This document shows positions 42,722 through 51,458 of a DNA stretch of 64,000 nucleotides, piece by piece; position 1 is the stretch's first letter; each line of letters opens with the position of its first letter. The stretch is taken from contig JBBRMM010000004.1 of assembly GCA_038230835.1 (NCBI GenBank), positions 180,166 to 244,165 of the forward strand, in the 5' to 3' direction. The translations under genes were made by a program, and so were the position numbers. The notes below the pieces were generated by a model that was not told the origin of the DNA, made no database searches, and saw nothing but the letters and a program-made list of their open reading frames with translations. This DNA comes from DASUHT01 sp038230835. GTDB lineage: Bacteria; Actinomycetota; Thermoleophilia; Gaiellales; JAICJC01.

Positions 42722-44024
42722 CCGGCACCTCGAGCAGCTGTACGAGCTGCTTCGGATCCCGTCCGTGTCGAGCGACGGCCTGCACCCCGGCGAGCTGCGC
42801 CTCGCGGCCGACTGGGTCGCCCACCTGATCGGCGAGGCCACGGTCACCGAGGCGTACGGCAACCCACTGGTGAACGGCCGTGTCCCGGCGTCGGTCGTAG
42901 GAGCGCCCACGGTCCTGATCTACGGCCACTACGACGTCCAGAGCCCCGGCCCCGACGAGTTGTGGACGAGCCCCGCCTTCGAGCCTCAGGTGCGCGACGG
43001 CTGGCTGTACGCGCGTGGAGTGTCCGACGACAAGGGCAACTTCTTCGCGTTGCTGCGCGCGGCGCTCGACCTCGCGGAGGACGGGTCGCTGGGCGTGAAC
43101 GTGCGGGTGCTGTGCGACGGCGAGGAGGAGGTCGGCGGGCACTCGGTGATCGACCACCTGGCTACGCTTGACGACCGCTTCGCTGCGGGCGTGATCTTCG
43201 ACGCCCATATGGTGGACGGACACCGGCCGGCGATCACGACCGGGCTGCGCGGCCTGGTGGGCTTCCAGCTGCGGCTGACGACAGGAGAGCGGGAGCTGCA
43301 CTCCGGCATGTATGGGGGTGCGGCGGCGAACGCGGTGCACGACCTGCACCGGGTGCTGAGCTCGGTCATCGACCACGAGGACGACTTTGCGGACGGCATC
43401 GCGCCGGTTTCGGAGTCCGAGCGCGCCGGCTGGAGCTCGCTTCCCACGGGATCCGAGCTGCTGGCCGAGGCCGGCGCCGAGCCGCGCGATCCTCGTGCTG
43501 CCGACGAGGCGTACGAGCGGGTATGGGCGCGGCCGTCGCTGACGGTGCACTCGGTCGGCGCGGGCGACCCGCTGCTGCACAAGACCTCGATCGCCAACGA
43601 GGCCCGGGCGTCGCTCTCGCTGCGGCTCGCGCCGGGCCAGCAGGCCGGGATCATGCACGACCGGCTGGAGGCCAGGCTGCGCGCCGCCTGCCCGCCGCAC
43701 GCCACCCTCGACCTGCGTGCTTGGCCACCCTCCCAACCCGCGTATGTCGACCCCGAGCAGCCCGCGCTGCGTGCCGCCTTCGACGCCGTCGCACGAGCCA
43801 CCGGCGTGCGTCCGCTGGCGGTGCGAAGCGGCGGGTCGATCCCGGTCGGGGCGGCACTTGCTGCCCGCGGCACTCCAACCATCATCACCGGCTTCGGCTC
43901 CGCGGAGGACAGCATCCACTCGCCCGACGAACGGATGGAACTGCGCCGGCTCGAGTGGGCATACGCGGCGGCCGCTGAGCTCTACCGCACGTTCGGGGTT
44001 GAGTCCGTCGCCGCCAGCGTTTAG
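42687..44024 (+). CDS. M20 family dipeptidase/peptidase
   Basis: 445 residues. Di-zinc ligands: His81 in LIYGHYDVQ, Asp114/115 in GVSDDKGN, Glu146-148 in CDGEEEVGG, plus FDAHMVDG; dimerisation domain carries ELHSGMYGG. Hydrolyses dipeptides or acyl amino acids in the cytosol. The GTG start lies within the previous gene. Confidence 0.92.
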   Translation: MASTPSATPITDRHLEQLYELLRIPSVSSDGLHPGELRLAADWVAHLIGEATVTEAYGNPLVNGRVPASVVGAPTVLIYGHYDVQSPGPDELWTSPAFEPQVRDGWLYARGVSDDKGNFFALLRAALDLAEDGSLGVNVRVLCDGEEEVGGHSVIDHLATLDDRFAAGVIFDAHMVDGHRPAITTGLRGLVGFQLRLTTGERELHSGMYGGAAANAVHDLHRVLSSVIDHEDDFADGIAPVSESERAGWSSLPTGSELLAEAGAEPRDPRAADEAYERVWARPSLTVHSVGAGDPLLHKTSIANEARASLSLRLAPGQQAGIMHDRLEARLRAACPPHATLDLRAWPPSQPAYVDPEQPALRAAFDAVARATGVRPLAVRSGGSIPVGAALAARGTPTIITGFGSAEDSIHSPDERMELRRLEWAYAAAAELYRTFGVESVAASV

Positions 44025-44036
44025 GCTTGTCCAGCG

Positions 44037-44276
44037 ATGAGCCGACGACCACGAGGCATGAGCGAGTACCAGGTGCGCACACGGCTGTACGACCCGCCCG
44101 AGGCCGTACGGCGCGTCGACTCCAAGCTGGCGTGCTTCAAGCTCACGTCCGAGCCGCGGCTCAAAGGTGAGGACGTGCGGCGCGCGTTCGAGCGCCGGCT
44201 CGACGAGCGCGCACCCGAGGTGGTGGCGGCGCCGGTGCAGACCGGCAAGGGCCCGCGGATCCGGCTGATCGCCTAG
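44037..44276 (+). CDS. 79-residue uncharacterised protein ending in a MITE-like element
   Basis: Contains YQVRTRLYDPPEAVRRVDSK and EDVRRAFERRLDERAPEVV; basic, no membrane segment. A TAGGCT box (44022-44027) overlaps the previous stop codon and is nine bases before the ATG. Its TAG stop is the first part of the inverted repeat at 44273, so the original C-terminus may have been longer. Confidence 0.65.
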   Translation: MSRRPRGMSEYQVRTRLYDPPEAVRRVDSKLACFKLTSEPRLKGEDVRRAFERRLDERAPEVVAAPVQTGKGPRIRLIA

Positions 44277-44497
44277 TGGGTCGTCAGGCAACGTTGGTGG
44301 TGTCGATGGCGAGCGAAACGCAAACGATGCCAGGACGCAGGTCGCGCCAATAGTTGGCACTTGGCGCGACCGAGGACGCCGCAGCGCGCCGCGTTGCAGC
44401 CGCCAGCCTGTCCAGGCGCAGGCTTGACAGGTTTCGCGAGCAGCCTGCTACCAAAGCAGGCTGCGAGAGCGGCAAACGTTGCCTGACGACCCACTAG
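44273..44497. mobile_element. MITE-like element (225 bp) between convergent genes
   Basis: Bounded by perfect 23-base inverted repeats beginning CTAGTGGGTCGTCAGG (44273-44295 and 44475-44497). Inside are two strong hairpins (GCGCCAATAGTTGGCACTTG region and CAGCCTGCTACCAAAGCAGG). No ORF. The terminal CTAG provides the TAG stop of both the left plus gene and pth on the right. It may be a non-autonomous transposon or a structured bidirectional terminator. Confidence 0.65.
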
Positions 44498-45099
44498 GAA
44501 GCCCTACCGCTTCCGTTGAACTCCCGCATGGCGGCGTCGATGCCGTCCCGCGCGACCACGAGCGCACAGTCCGCGCCGCGCTCGACCAGCGCCTGCTCGT
44601 CGGTGCCGGGGGCAAAGGGGGTCAGCACCCAGTCGGCCACCGGCCGCGGATCGCCCCGCTCCGGCCTGCCGACGCCGATCCGCACGCGCATGAATTCCCT
44701 GGTGCCGAGGTGCTGCTCCAGCGAGCGCAGTCCGTTGTGGCCCGCAAGCCCCCCACCCAGCTTGGCTCGCACGTCGCCCAGTGGGAGGTCGATCTCGTCG
44801 TGCACCACCAGCAGTTGGTCGGGGTCGAGCTTGAAGAACCGAAGGGCCACCGCGACGGTCTTGCCGGATTCGTTCATGAACGTCTGCGGTTCGAGCAGCG
44901 CCATCCGGCGGTCACCGTCGCGCACCTCGGCCAGACGGCCGTTGAACTTCGACCGCCAGGACCCGTCCAGCTCGGATGCTAGTCGCTCGACCACCCGGAA
45001 GCCGAGATTGTGCCGGGTCGTCTCGTACTTGCGCCCGGGGTTGCCGAGACCGGCCACGAGCAGGTCGAGCGTCGATCCTGACCGTCCGAGCAGCCGCAT
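44494..45099 (-). CDS. pth: Peptidyl-tRNA hydrolase
   Basis: 201 residues. LLVAGLGNPGRKYETTRHNL with catalytic His, QTFMNESGKTVA, and VVHDEIDLPLGDVRAKLGGG with the catalytic Asp. It recycles peptidyl-tRNA. ATG at 45099 has an AGGTGG site; a GTG four codons upstream is possible. Its stop lies in the adjacent inverted repeat. Confidence 0.96.
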   Translation of the reverse strand: MRLLGRSGSTLDLLVAGLGNPGRKYETTRHNLGFRVVERLASELDGSWRSKFNGRLAEVRDGDRRMALLEPQTFMNESGKTVAVALRFFKLDPDQLLVVHDEIDLPLGDVRAKLGGGLAGHNGLRSLEQHLGTREFMRVRIGVGRPERGDPRPVADWVLTPFAPGTDEQALVERGADCALVVARDGIDAAMREFNGSGRAS

Positions 45100-45111
45100 G
45101 GTGCGGCCCAC

Positions 45112-45795
45112 CTACTCCTCGGTCGGAGCTTCCTCGCCCGCCTCCTGCGCAGCGGCCTCGGCGATCTCGGCCTCCTCGGCGGCCGCGGCTGCAGCCTCGA
45201 CATCGGCCTCGGTCTCGAGCTCTGCCTCGGAGATGGGAGCACTGACGGACGCGATCACCGTGCTGTCGGGATCGTCCAGGAACTCCACGCCCTCGGGCAC
45301 AGGGATGTCGGCCAGACGCATCGATCCACCGATCTCGAGCGCGCTGATGTCGGCCACCAGCGCCTCGGGCACCGCGGTCGGCAGCACCGAGATGTGCACC
45401 TCGTGGGTCGGCTGCGAGAGCGCCCCGCCCATCGCGACGCCGTGCGGCTCACCCTCGAGGTGCACCGGAACGACGGTGGAGATCTTCTCGTCCAGCGGGA
45501 TCTCGTGCAGGTCGACGTGCAGGACGGTGTCACGGACGGGATCGAGCTGGAGGTCCTTGATGATCGCCGTGCGCGCAGTCTTGCCGCCGTCGATGGACAG
45601 GTCGATCACCGCGTGCATGCCACCCGGACCGGCCACCACCTGACGCAGCGCGCGCGCATTCACCGAGATCGCCGTCGCGTCGGGAACGCCCTTCTTGTAG
45701 ATCACGCCGGGGATATCCCCACCGGCACGTACCGCACGGGCGTCCTTGCCGCCGCGCCCCTCGCGCGAGCGCACCTCGAGTTTCACACGTTCCAT
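45112..45795 (-). CDS. rplY: Ribosomal protein L25/general stress protein Ctc
   Basis: 227 residues: 5S-rRNA-binding L25 domain (VKLEVRSREGRGGKDARAVR, PGVIYKKGV) and the TL5 beta domain (FLDDPDSTVIASVSAP at about 170-185), then an acidic Glu/Ala tail. Sits between prs and pth, a classic order. Confidence 0.95.
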   Translation of the reverse strand: MERVKLEVRSREGRGGKDARAVRAGGDIPGVIYKKGVPDATAISVNARALRQVVAGPGGMHAVIDLSIDGGKTARTAIIKDLQLDPVRDTVLHVDLHEIPLDEKISTVVPVHLEGEPHGVAMGGALSQPTHEVHISVLPTAVPEALVADISALEIGGSMRLADIPVPEGVEFLDDPDSTVIASVSAPISEAELETEADVEAAAAAAEEAEIAEAAAQEAGEEAPTEE

Positions 45796-45828
45796 GCCTG
45801 CTCCCGTCTTTCCCCCACGGCTCCCCCG

Positions 45829-46806
45829 CTAGAACAGCTGATTGCCACCGTGGAAGAGCTCGGACACCGAATCGTCGTTGAAGACGTTGGAGATGGTATC
45901 AGCCAGAATCGGCGCCACCGACAGCACGCGGATGTTGTCGGGGCGGTGGATCGGCTCGACCGGAATGGTGTCGGTCACCACCACCTGCCGGAAGACGCTC
46001 TTACCGAGCGTCTCCAGCGCGTTGCCCGAGAACACGCCGTGGGTCGCGCAGGCATACACCTCGGTGGCGCCGTGCTCGATCAGGGCCTCGCCCCCTGCAC
46101 ACAACGTGCCGCCGGTGTCGATGATGTCGTCGATGACGATGCAGACCTTGCCGCGCACCCGCCCGATCACGTTGGTGACCACGGCCACCTGCTGCTCGGG
46201 CCGCTCCTTGCTGATGATGGCCAAGCCGACGCCGAGCATCTCCGAGAATTTCTTGGCCAGCTTGGTGCGCCCGGCATCCCCTGCCACCACCACCACGCCG
46301 TCCGGATCGGGGCGGATCAGCAACTTGAAGTGGTCGGCCAGCATCGGTGCGGCCGTCATGTGGTCGACCGGCGCCCGGAAGAATCCCTGCACCTGGCCGG
46401 CATGCAGATCCATCGTCAGCACGCGGTCGACGCCGGCGGCCTCGAGCATGTCGGCGACGAGCTTGGCGGTGATCGGCTCGCGCGGCATGCTCTTCTTGTC
46501 CTGGCGGACGTACGGATACCACGGCATCACCGCGGTGATGCGCTTGGCGGAGGCCAGCCGCGCGGCGTTGACCATGATCAGGAGCTCCATCAGCGAGTCG
46601 TTGGTGGGAGAGCTGCACGACTGGACGATGAACACGTCGGAGCCGCGGATCGATTCTTCGTAACGGACATACACCTCACCGTTGGTGAAGGTCTTCAGCA
46701 GCGCTTCGCCGAGCTGCAGGCCGAGATGCTCGGCGATCCGCTCGCCGAGCTCGGGGTTCGACCGCCCACTGAAGAGCATGAGCCGCTTGTGCGGCGCACG
46801 CTCCAT
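45829..46806 (-). CDS. prs: Ribose-phosphate pyrophosphokinase
   Basis: 325 residues from MERAPHKRLML, a normal length. FTNGEVYVRYEESIRGSDVF, ATP/Mg loop YVRQDKKSMPREPITAKLVA, and the PRPP-binding signature VVIDDIIDTGGTL. Makes PRPP for nucleotides, His and Trp. An upstream ATG at 46911 would add 35 residues and overlap glmU by 23 bases; I judged the shorter form more typical. Confidence 0.95.
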   Translation of the reverse strand: MERAPHKRLMLFSGRSNPELGERIAEHLGLQLGEALLKTFTNGEVYVRYEESIRGSDVFIVQSCSSPTNDSLMELLIMVNAARLASAKRITAVMPWYPYVRQDKKSMPREPITAKLVADMLEAAGVDRVLTMDLHAGQVQGFFRAPVDHMTAAPMLADHFKLLIRPDPDGVVVVAGDAGRTKLAKKFSEMLGVGLAIISKERPEQQVAVVTNVIGRVRGKVCIVIDDIIDTGGTLCAGGEALIEHGATEVYACATHGVFSGNALETLGKSVFRQVVVTDTIPVEPIHRPDNIRVLSVAPILADTISNVFNDDSVSELFHGGNQLF

Positions 46807-46888
46807 CCATGAGGCGTGCCGCCCGTCGGGGCTCACAACCGGGGCCCTGACGCCGATCGGCGAGAACAGCGGCAGCGGTGACTCGACG

Positions 46889-48220
46889 CTAATGGCGCCG
46901 TCGTTCGGCATATCCCTCGATGTTCTTCTGTCTTGCACGGGCCACCGCCAGCGCGTCGGCGGGTACGTCGTCGGTGATGATCGATCCAGCCGCCGTCCAC
47001 GCTCTGTCTCCTATCGTCACGGGAGCGATGAAGACATTGTCGCTGCCGCCGTGGACGTCAGCCCCGATCACGGTGCGCTGCTTTCGTTCACCATCGTAGT
47101 TGGCGGTGATGCTGCCCGCGCCGATGTTCGTCCGCGGCCCCACGTCCGCGTCGCCGACGTACGACAGATGCGGCACCTTCGCGCCCTCGCCCAGCCGGGC
47201 GTTCTTGATCTCGACAAACCGCCCGGCATGCGATCCGGCCTCGAGTATCGTGCCCGGCCGCGTGTAGCAGAAGGGGCCGACCGTCACCCGCGGCCCGACC
47301 CGCGTGTCCCACACCACCGCGTGCGGCCCGACCACGGCGCCGGTCTCGACGTGGGTGGTGCCGCGCAGGGTCGTGAACGGCTGCAGGACGACGTCGGCCT
47401 CGATGGTCACGCCGGCGTCGATGTACGTCGTCGCCGGGTCGACAATCGTGACCCCTGCGAGCATGTGGGCGTGGGCGATCCGCCGGCGCAGCTCGGCGGC
47501 GGCCTCGGCAAGATCGGCGCGCGTGTTCACACCCTTTGCCACCGTCGCGTCGGGGTGGTGATGAGCGCGCACCGTGTGGCCCTCGCGGGCAAGGATGCCG
47601 ATCACGTCGGTCAGGTAGAGCTCGCCCTGGTCGTTGGCGGCCTCGACCCGCTCCAGCACAGCCCACAAGAGCGGCGCGGCGAAGACGTAGTAGCCGGAGT
47701 TGACCTCGGTCAGCTCGCGCTGCTGCGGCGTCGCATCGCGTACCTCGACGATGCCCTCCACAGCGCCGTCTCCGGCACGCACGATCCGCCCGAAGTCCGC
47801 TCCGATGGTCTCGCTGCGGGTGATCGAGAGCACCGAGGCTGCGGCCCCCGCGTCGCGGTGGGCCGACACCAGCGAACGCAGGGTGTCGGCGTCCAGCAGC
47901 GGGTGGTCTCCGTTGAGCACCAGCACGTCGCCCTCGAAGCCGCCCAGCGCCGGTCCGGCCGCCGCCACCGCGTCACCGGTGCCGCGGGCCGTGCGCTGCA
48001 CCGCCGCCGACGCCCACTCGGGCAGCATCGCCTCGAGCGCGGGTGAGTCCGGCGGGACGACCACGATCGCGGGATCGGCAGCCAACCCTTCGACCGCCGA
48101 GAGCGTCCACCCGAGCAGCGGCCGGCCGCACGCCTCGTGCAGCAGCTTGGGAGTCGTCGAGCGCATGCGGGTGCCCCTTCCGGCGGCAAGGATCACGCAT
48201 GCGAGAGAGGGCGAGTTCAT
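46889..48220 (-). CDS. glmU: Bifunctional GlmU: GlcNAc-1-P uridylyltransferase / GlcN-1-P acetyltransferase
   Basis: 443 residues. Pyrophosphorylase motif LAAGRGTRMRSTTPKLLHEA at the N-terminus, then a left-handed beta-helix with FVEIKNARLGEGAKVPHLSY and YDGERKQRTVIGA. Gives UDP-GlcNAc for peptidoglycan. Starts 18 bases after tRNA-Gln, so it may be read through from that promoter. Confidence 0.97.
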   Translation of the reverse strand: MNSPSLACVILAAGRGTRMRSTTPKLLHEACGRPLLGWTLSAVEGLAADPAIVVVPPDSPALEAMLPEWASAAVQRTARGTGDAVAAAGPALGGFEGDVLVLNGDHPLLDADTLRSLVSAHRDAGAAASVLSITRSETIGADFGRIVRAGDGAVEGIVEVRDATPQQRELTEVNSGYYVFAAPLLWAVLERVEAANDQGELYLTDVIGILAREGHTVRAHHHPDATVAKGVNTRADLAEAAAELRRRIAHAHMLAGVTIVDPATTYIDAGVTIEADVVLQPFTTLRGTTHVETGAVVGPHAVVWDTRVGPRVTVGPFCYTRPGTILEAGSHAGRFVEIKNARLGEGAKVPHLSYVGDADVGPRTNIGAGSITANYDGERKQRTVIGADVHGGSDNVFIAPVTIGDRAWTAAGSIITDDVPADALAVARARQKNIEGYAERRRH

Positions 48221-48238
48221 GTCGGAGGGTGCTCGAAG

Positions 48239-48309
48239 CTGGGGCGCCTGGATTCGAACCAGGGATCACGGGACCAAAACCCGTTGCCTTACCACTTGGC
48301 CACGCCCCA
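48239..48309 (-). tRNA. tRNA-Gln (UUG)
   Basis: 71 nt. TGGGGCG/CGCCCCA acceptor, anticodon loop TTTTGGT with UUG, T-arm CCTGG-TTCGAAT-CCAGG, discriminator G as usual for tRNA-Gln. CCA not encoded. Promoter at 48331-48359. Confidence 0.96.
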
Positions 48310-48330
48310 TCGAGGGCTCGGGGCGGATCG

Positions 48331-48359
48331 AGTATAGGGGAGCCCGCGGCGATCGTCAG
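48331..48359 (-). promoter_or_regulatory. Promoter of tRNA-Gln (and perhaps glmU-prs-rplY-pth)
   Basis: -35 CTGACG (48354-48359), 17-base spacer, -10 TATACT (48331-48336). The tRNA begins 21 bases downstream. Confidence 0.7.
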
Positions 48360-48397
48360 CGGTTAGATTCCCGGGCAGTCGAGCAAAGGAGAGAGGC

Positions 48398-49321
48398 ATG
48401 CGCATGCGACGTTTGGGGGCCGGCGGCCCGGAGATCACGGTGGTCGGCTACGGAGCCTGGCAGGCCGGTGGTCGCTCGTGGGGTGAACGACGGCCCGACG
48501 CCGAGGTGATCGACGCCATGCGAACTGCGCTCGATTGCGGGCAGAATTGGATCGACACCGCCGAGGTGTACGGCGACGGCGTGTCCGAGCAGCTGGTCGG
48601 CCGGGCGATCGAGGGCCGGCGCGACCAGATGCTCGTGTTCACGAAGGTCGCCCCCGACGACGAGGGCTCCGGCATCCGCCCCGACCAGATCCGAACCGCG
48701 GTCGAGGGGTCGCTGCGCCGGCTCGGGATCGACCACATCGACCTTTACCAGGTGCACTGGAGCGACGACGCCGTTCCCGTCGAGGAGACGTGGGGCGCGA
48801 TGGCCGAGCTGGCGCGCGAGGGCCTCGTGCGGCACATCGGCGTCTCCAACTTCGACCGCAGCCTGATCGAGCGCTGCCTCCCGATCCACCCGGTCGCTTC
48901 GGTGCAGAACGAGTTCTCGCTGATCGAGCAGTCCGACCGCGAAGCGCTCCTGCCATGGCTCGCCGAGCAGAGTATCGGCTACCTGTGCTACTCGCCGCTC
49001 GGCTCGGGGCTGCTGTCAGGCGCGCTCTCGGCGGACACGACCTTCGGCGAGGACGACTGGCGCTCAGGCGAGTTGGCGGCCACCCGGGTGGCTGACGCGG
49101 CGGCGCGCCTCGGGCACCTGCAGACGGTCGCGAGCCGGCTGGACGCGCCGCTGGCGTGCGTGGTCCTGGCCTGGGCGATCCAGCAGCACGGTGTCACCGC
49201 GGTCATCGCCGGCAGCCTGAAAGCCGACCACGTGCGCGCCAACTCCGGGGCCGGCGACCTCGAACTGGATCCCGCCACGCTGGCCGAGATCGACCGCATC
49301 TTCATCCCCACCACAGCCTGA
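48398..49321 (+). CDS. Aldo/keto reductase
   Basis: 307 residues, TIM barrel. Active-site WIDTAEVYGDGVSEQLVGRA (Asp and Tyr), Lys in LVFTKVAP, substrate/NADPH residues LYQVHWSDDAV and GVSNFDRSLI, cofactor end AVIAGSLKADHV. NADPH-dependent reduction of an aldehyde or ketone; substrate unknown. A GGAGAG site precedes the ATG. Confidence 0.94.
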   Translation: MRMRRLGAGGPEITVVGYGAWQAGGRSWGERRPDAEVIDAMRTALDCGQNWIDTAEVYGDGVSEQLVGRAIEGRRDQMLVFTKVAPDDEGSGIRPDQIRTAVEGSLRRLGIDHIDLYQVHWSDDAVPVEETWGAMAELAREGLVRHIGVSNFDRSLIERCLPIHPVASVQNEFSLIEQSDREALLPWLAEQSIGYLCYSPLGSGLLSGALSADTTFGEDDWRSGELAATRVADAAARLGHLQTVASRLDAPLACVVLAWAIQQHGVTAVIAGSLKADHVRANSGAGDLELDPATLAEIDRIFIPTTA

Positions 49322-49349
49322 ACGAGCGAGACCCACCCCACCCCGACCC

Positions 49350-49380
49350 CACCCCGGGGTCAGACCCCGTACGGACCGGG
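49350..49380 (+). repeat. Dispersed intergenic repeat, copy 3
   Basis: CACCCCGGGGTCAGACCCCG-TACGGACCGGG preceded by CCCCA tracts, between convergent genes. About 30 bases on comes GTGCCTGGCACC, a second motif that also appears near copies 1 and 4 in related form. The remaining intergenic bases to 49489 show nothing else. Confidence 0.85.
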
Positions 49381-49489
49381 TCACCGTTGCGTGACGCTTC
49401 CGTGAGGGTGCCTGGCACCGCCCCAGCCGCTCGGACTCGGCCACCCCACACCGCGGAGACGCCGACCACCGAGGTCGACCGCGCGGCCG

Positions 49490-49870
49490 TCAGCGGCGGC
49501 GGTCGCCCAGCAGCACGAGCACCAGTACGAGCAGCATCAGCACGGCGATCACCGTGAAGATGAAGATGCCGGCGTAGATGGCGGGAACCACCAGCCCGGC
49601 GATCGCCTGGGCCATCACGATCACCCACAGCGGGCGGCGGACGGCGCCGGGCAGGCGGTGGCGGACGTTCAGGTACCCGAACACAGCCACCACACCGATC
49701 ACGAGCATCAGCAGCCGGTGGCCGTACAGGAATGCGGCCGCGGCCTCGGAAAGGCCCAGCACGACGGCGATCCGCAGGCTGTTCTGACGCAGCCAGCGCG
49801 TCGGCGAGCGGCGGCGCTGACTCCCATCCTCGAGGGTCACCGTGTCACCCGAGATGTTCCACTTGGCCAT
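49490..49870 (-). CDS. 126-residue membrane protein
   Basis: Cytosolic N-terminus of about 30 residues, then four hydrophobic segments (e.g. LRIAVVLGLSEAAAAFLYG, YAGIFIFTVIAVLMLLVLVL). No family motif. A TATAGT box (49878-49883, minus) lies seven bases before the ATG, inside the end of ispE, so it has its own leaderless promoter; a GTG one codon earlier is the alternative start. Confidence 0.7.
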   Translation of the reverse strand: MAKWNISGDTVTLEDGSQRRRSPTRWLRQNSLRIAVVLGLSEAAAAFLYGHRLLMLVIGVVAVFGYLNVRHRLPGAVRRPLWVIVMAQAIAGLVVPAIYAGIFIFTVIAVLMLLVLVLVLLGDRRR

Positions 49871-49878
49871 CACCGGAA

Positions 49879-50673
49879 CTATAGAGGCGACGCCGGGATG
49901 GAGCCGGGTATCGCCGCCGCGGCCGCTTCCGCAACGGCGCGGTTCTCGAACACCCCGAACACCGTCGGGCCGCTGCCGGTGACCGCCGCGCCCAGCGCAC
50001 CGGCGCTCCGCAGGCGATCGAGCGACCCGGCCAGCTCGGGCCGCATCGACAGCACCACCGGCTCGAGGTCGTTGACGATCATCGCCGCCACGTCCGCCGC
50101 CGAGCGCACCGTGTGCACGCGGCGGATCAGCTCGCCGTGCCGGGCCGGGAAGATGTCCGACGGCGTGGCCCCGGCGAACACGTCGGCGGTCGAGAGCCCG
50201 CGATCCGATGCGATCAGGACGAAGGCGTGCCCGCGCGGGAAGTCCGGTTGGGGGGCGATCCGGTCACCGCGGCCGGTGCCGATCGCCGCCTCGCAACCGC
50301 TCAGGAAGAACGGCACGTCCGCCCCCAGCGTGCGTGCGATCGCGTACAGCTGGTTGACGTTGCGCGCGCCCCGCAGGCCGCGCAGCACCGCCGCCGCATC
50401 GGACGACCCTCCGCCGAGACCGGCGGCGACCGGGATCCGCTTGGTCAGCCGCACGCGCCGTGTTTCGCCGAGCGCGTCCAGCGCGGCGGCCACCAGCGTG
50501 TCGTCGGCGAACCCCTCGACGCTGGTCTCCGACGCGGGCTCGATCTCCAGCTCGTCGTACAGGTCGATGGCCTGGAACAGCGTCGAGAGCCGGTGATGGC
50601 CGTCGGTGCGGCGAGGGCCGACCGTCAACACCAGGTTCAGCTTGGCGGGCGCGCGCAGCCGCAGCACCGTCAT
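49879..50673 (-). CDS. ispE: 4-diphosphocytidyl-2-C-methylerythritol kinase
   Basis: 264 residues, GHMP kinase. RAPAKLNLVLTVGPRRTDGH and the ATP loop PVAAGLGGGSSDAAAVLRGL. MEP-pathway isoprenoid synthesis. ATG overlaps the rsmA stop (ATGA). Confidence 0.96.
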   Translation of the reverse strand: MTVLRLRAPAKLNLVLTVGPRRTDGHHRLSTLFQAIDLYDELEIEPASETSVEGFADDTLVAAALDALGETRRVRLTKRIPVAAGLGGGSSDAAAVLRGLRGARNVNQLYAIARTLGADVPFFLSGCEAAIGTGRGDRIAPQPDFPRGHAFVLIASDRGLSTADVFAGATPSDIFPARHGELIRRVHTVRSAADVAAMIVNDLEPVVLSMRPELAGSLDRLRSAGALGAAVTGSGPTVFGVFENRAVAEAAAAAIPGSIPASPL

Positions 50674-51458
50674 CGTGCGAGCTCACGCGCAAGCTCGGCC
50701 AGCCGCTGCGGTTCGAGCTGCTCCGCGCGGAGCGCGGCCAGCTCGGCCGGGGGGGCCGGCAGTCCGGCCAGCAACAGCGAGTTGGCAATCGTCTTGCGGC
50801 GGTAGGCGAACGCCGCGTGCACGACCTGCACGAGCCACGGCCAGTCCTCGCCGATCGGTGCATCCGATCGCCGCTCGAACGCGACCAGCGCCGAGTCGAC
50901 GTTGGGCTCGGGGACGAACACCCGGCGCGAGACACGCCGCACACCCACTCGCCGGCAGGTCAGCTGCACCAGCACCGACACCGCCCCGTAGGCCTTCGTC
51001 GCAGGAGCGGCGAAGAAGCGCTCCGCGATCTCGCGCTGAACCATCACGCAGAACCGCGGCACCACAGGCAGAGCCGTGACCACCACCGGCGTGGCGACGC
51101 TGTAGGGGAGGTTCGAGACCATCACCGTCGGCGGCGGGTCGAGTCCGGCCAGATCCACGTCCAGCGCGTCCTCGAAGCGCAGCCGCACGTTCGTGCGACC
51201 GGCCAGCGTATGGCTGAGCGCGGGCTCCAGCCGGCGGTCGATCTCGAACGCGTGCACCAGCGAGACCCGCTCGCACAGCCAGTCGGTGAGCACACCCAGA
51301 CCGGCACCCACCTCGAGCACGATGTCATCGGCGGTGAGGTCGATCATCCGCCCCGCCAATTCGAGCAGATTGTCGTCGATCAGGAAGTTCTGGCCGAGGT
51401 CGCGGTCGGGCGTGACGCCGAACTCGGCCAGGCGGGCGAGAGAGATCTGGCGTGTCAC
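50670..51458 (-). CDS. rsmA: 16S rRNA dimethyladenosine methyltransferase
   Basis: 262 residues. DRDLGQNFLIDDNLLELAGR, SAM motif VLEVGAGLGVLTDWL, and catalytic NLPYSVATP. Dimethylates A1518/A1519 of 16S rRNA (E. coli numbering). GTG start overlaps tatD stop; the longer frame upstream runs inside tatD. Confidence 0.96.
   Translation of the reverse strand: MTRQISLARLAEFGVTPDRDLGQNFLIDDNLLELAGRMIDLTADDIVLEVGAGLGVLTDWLCERVSLVHAFEIDRRLEPALSHTLAGRTNVRLRFEDALDVDLAGLDPPPTVMVSNLPYSVATPVVVTALPVVPRFCVMVQREIAERFFAAPATKAYGAVSVLVQLTCRRVGVRRVSRRVFVPEPNVDSALVAFERRSDAPIGEDWPWLVQVVHAAFAYRRKTIANSLLLAGLPAPPAELAALRAEQLEPQRLAELARELAR

Noticed and set aside
42666..44360. 564-codon minus-strand open frame
   Set aside because: Antisense to the M20 dipeptidase, which has all its metal-binding motifs.
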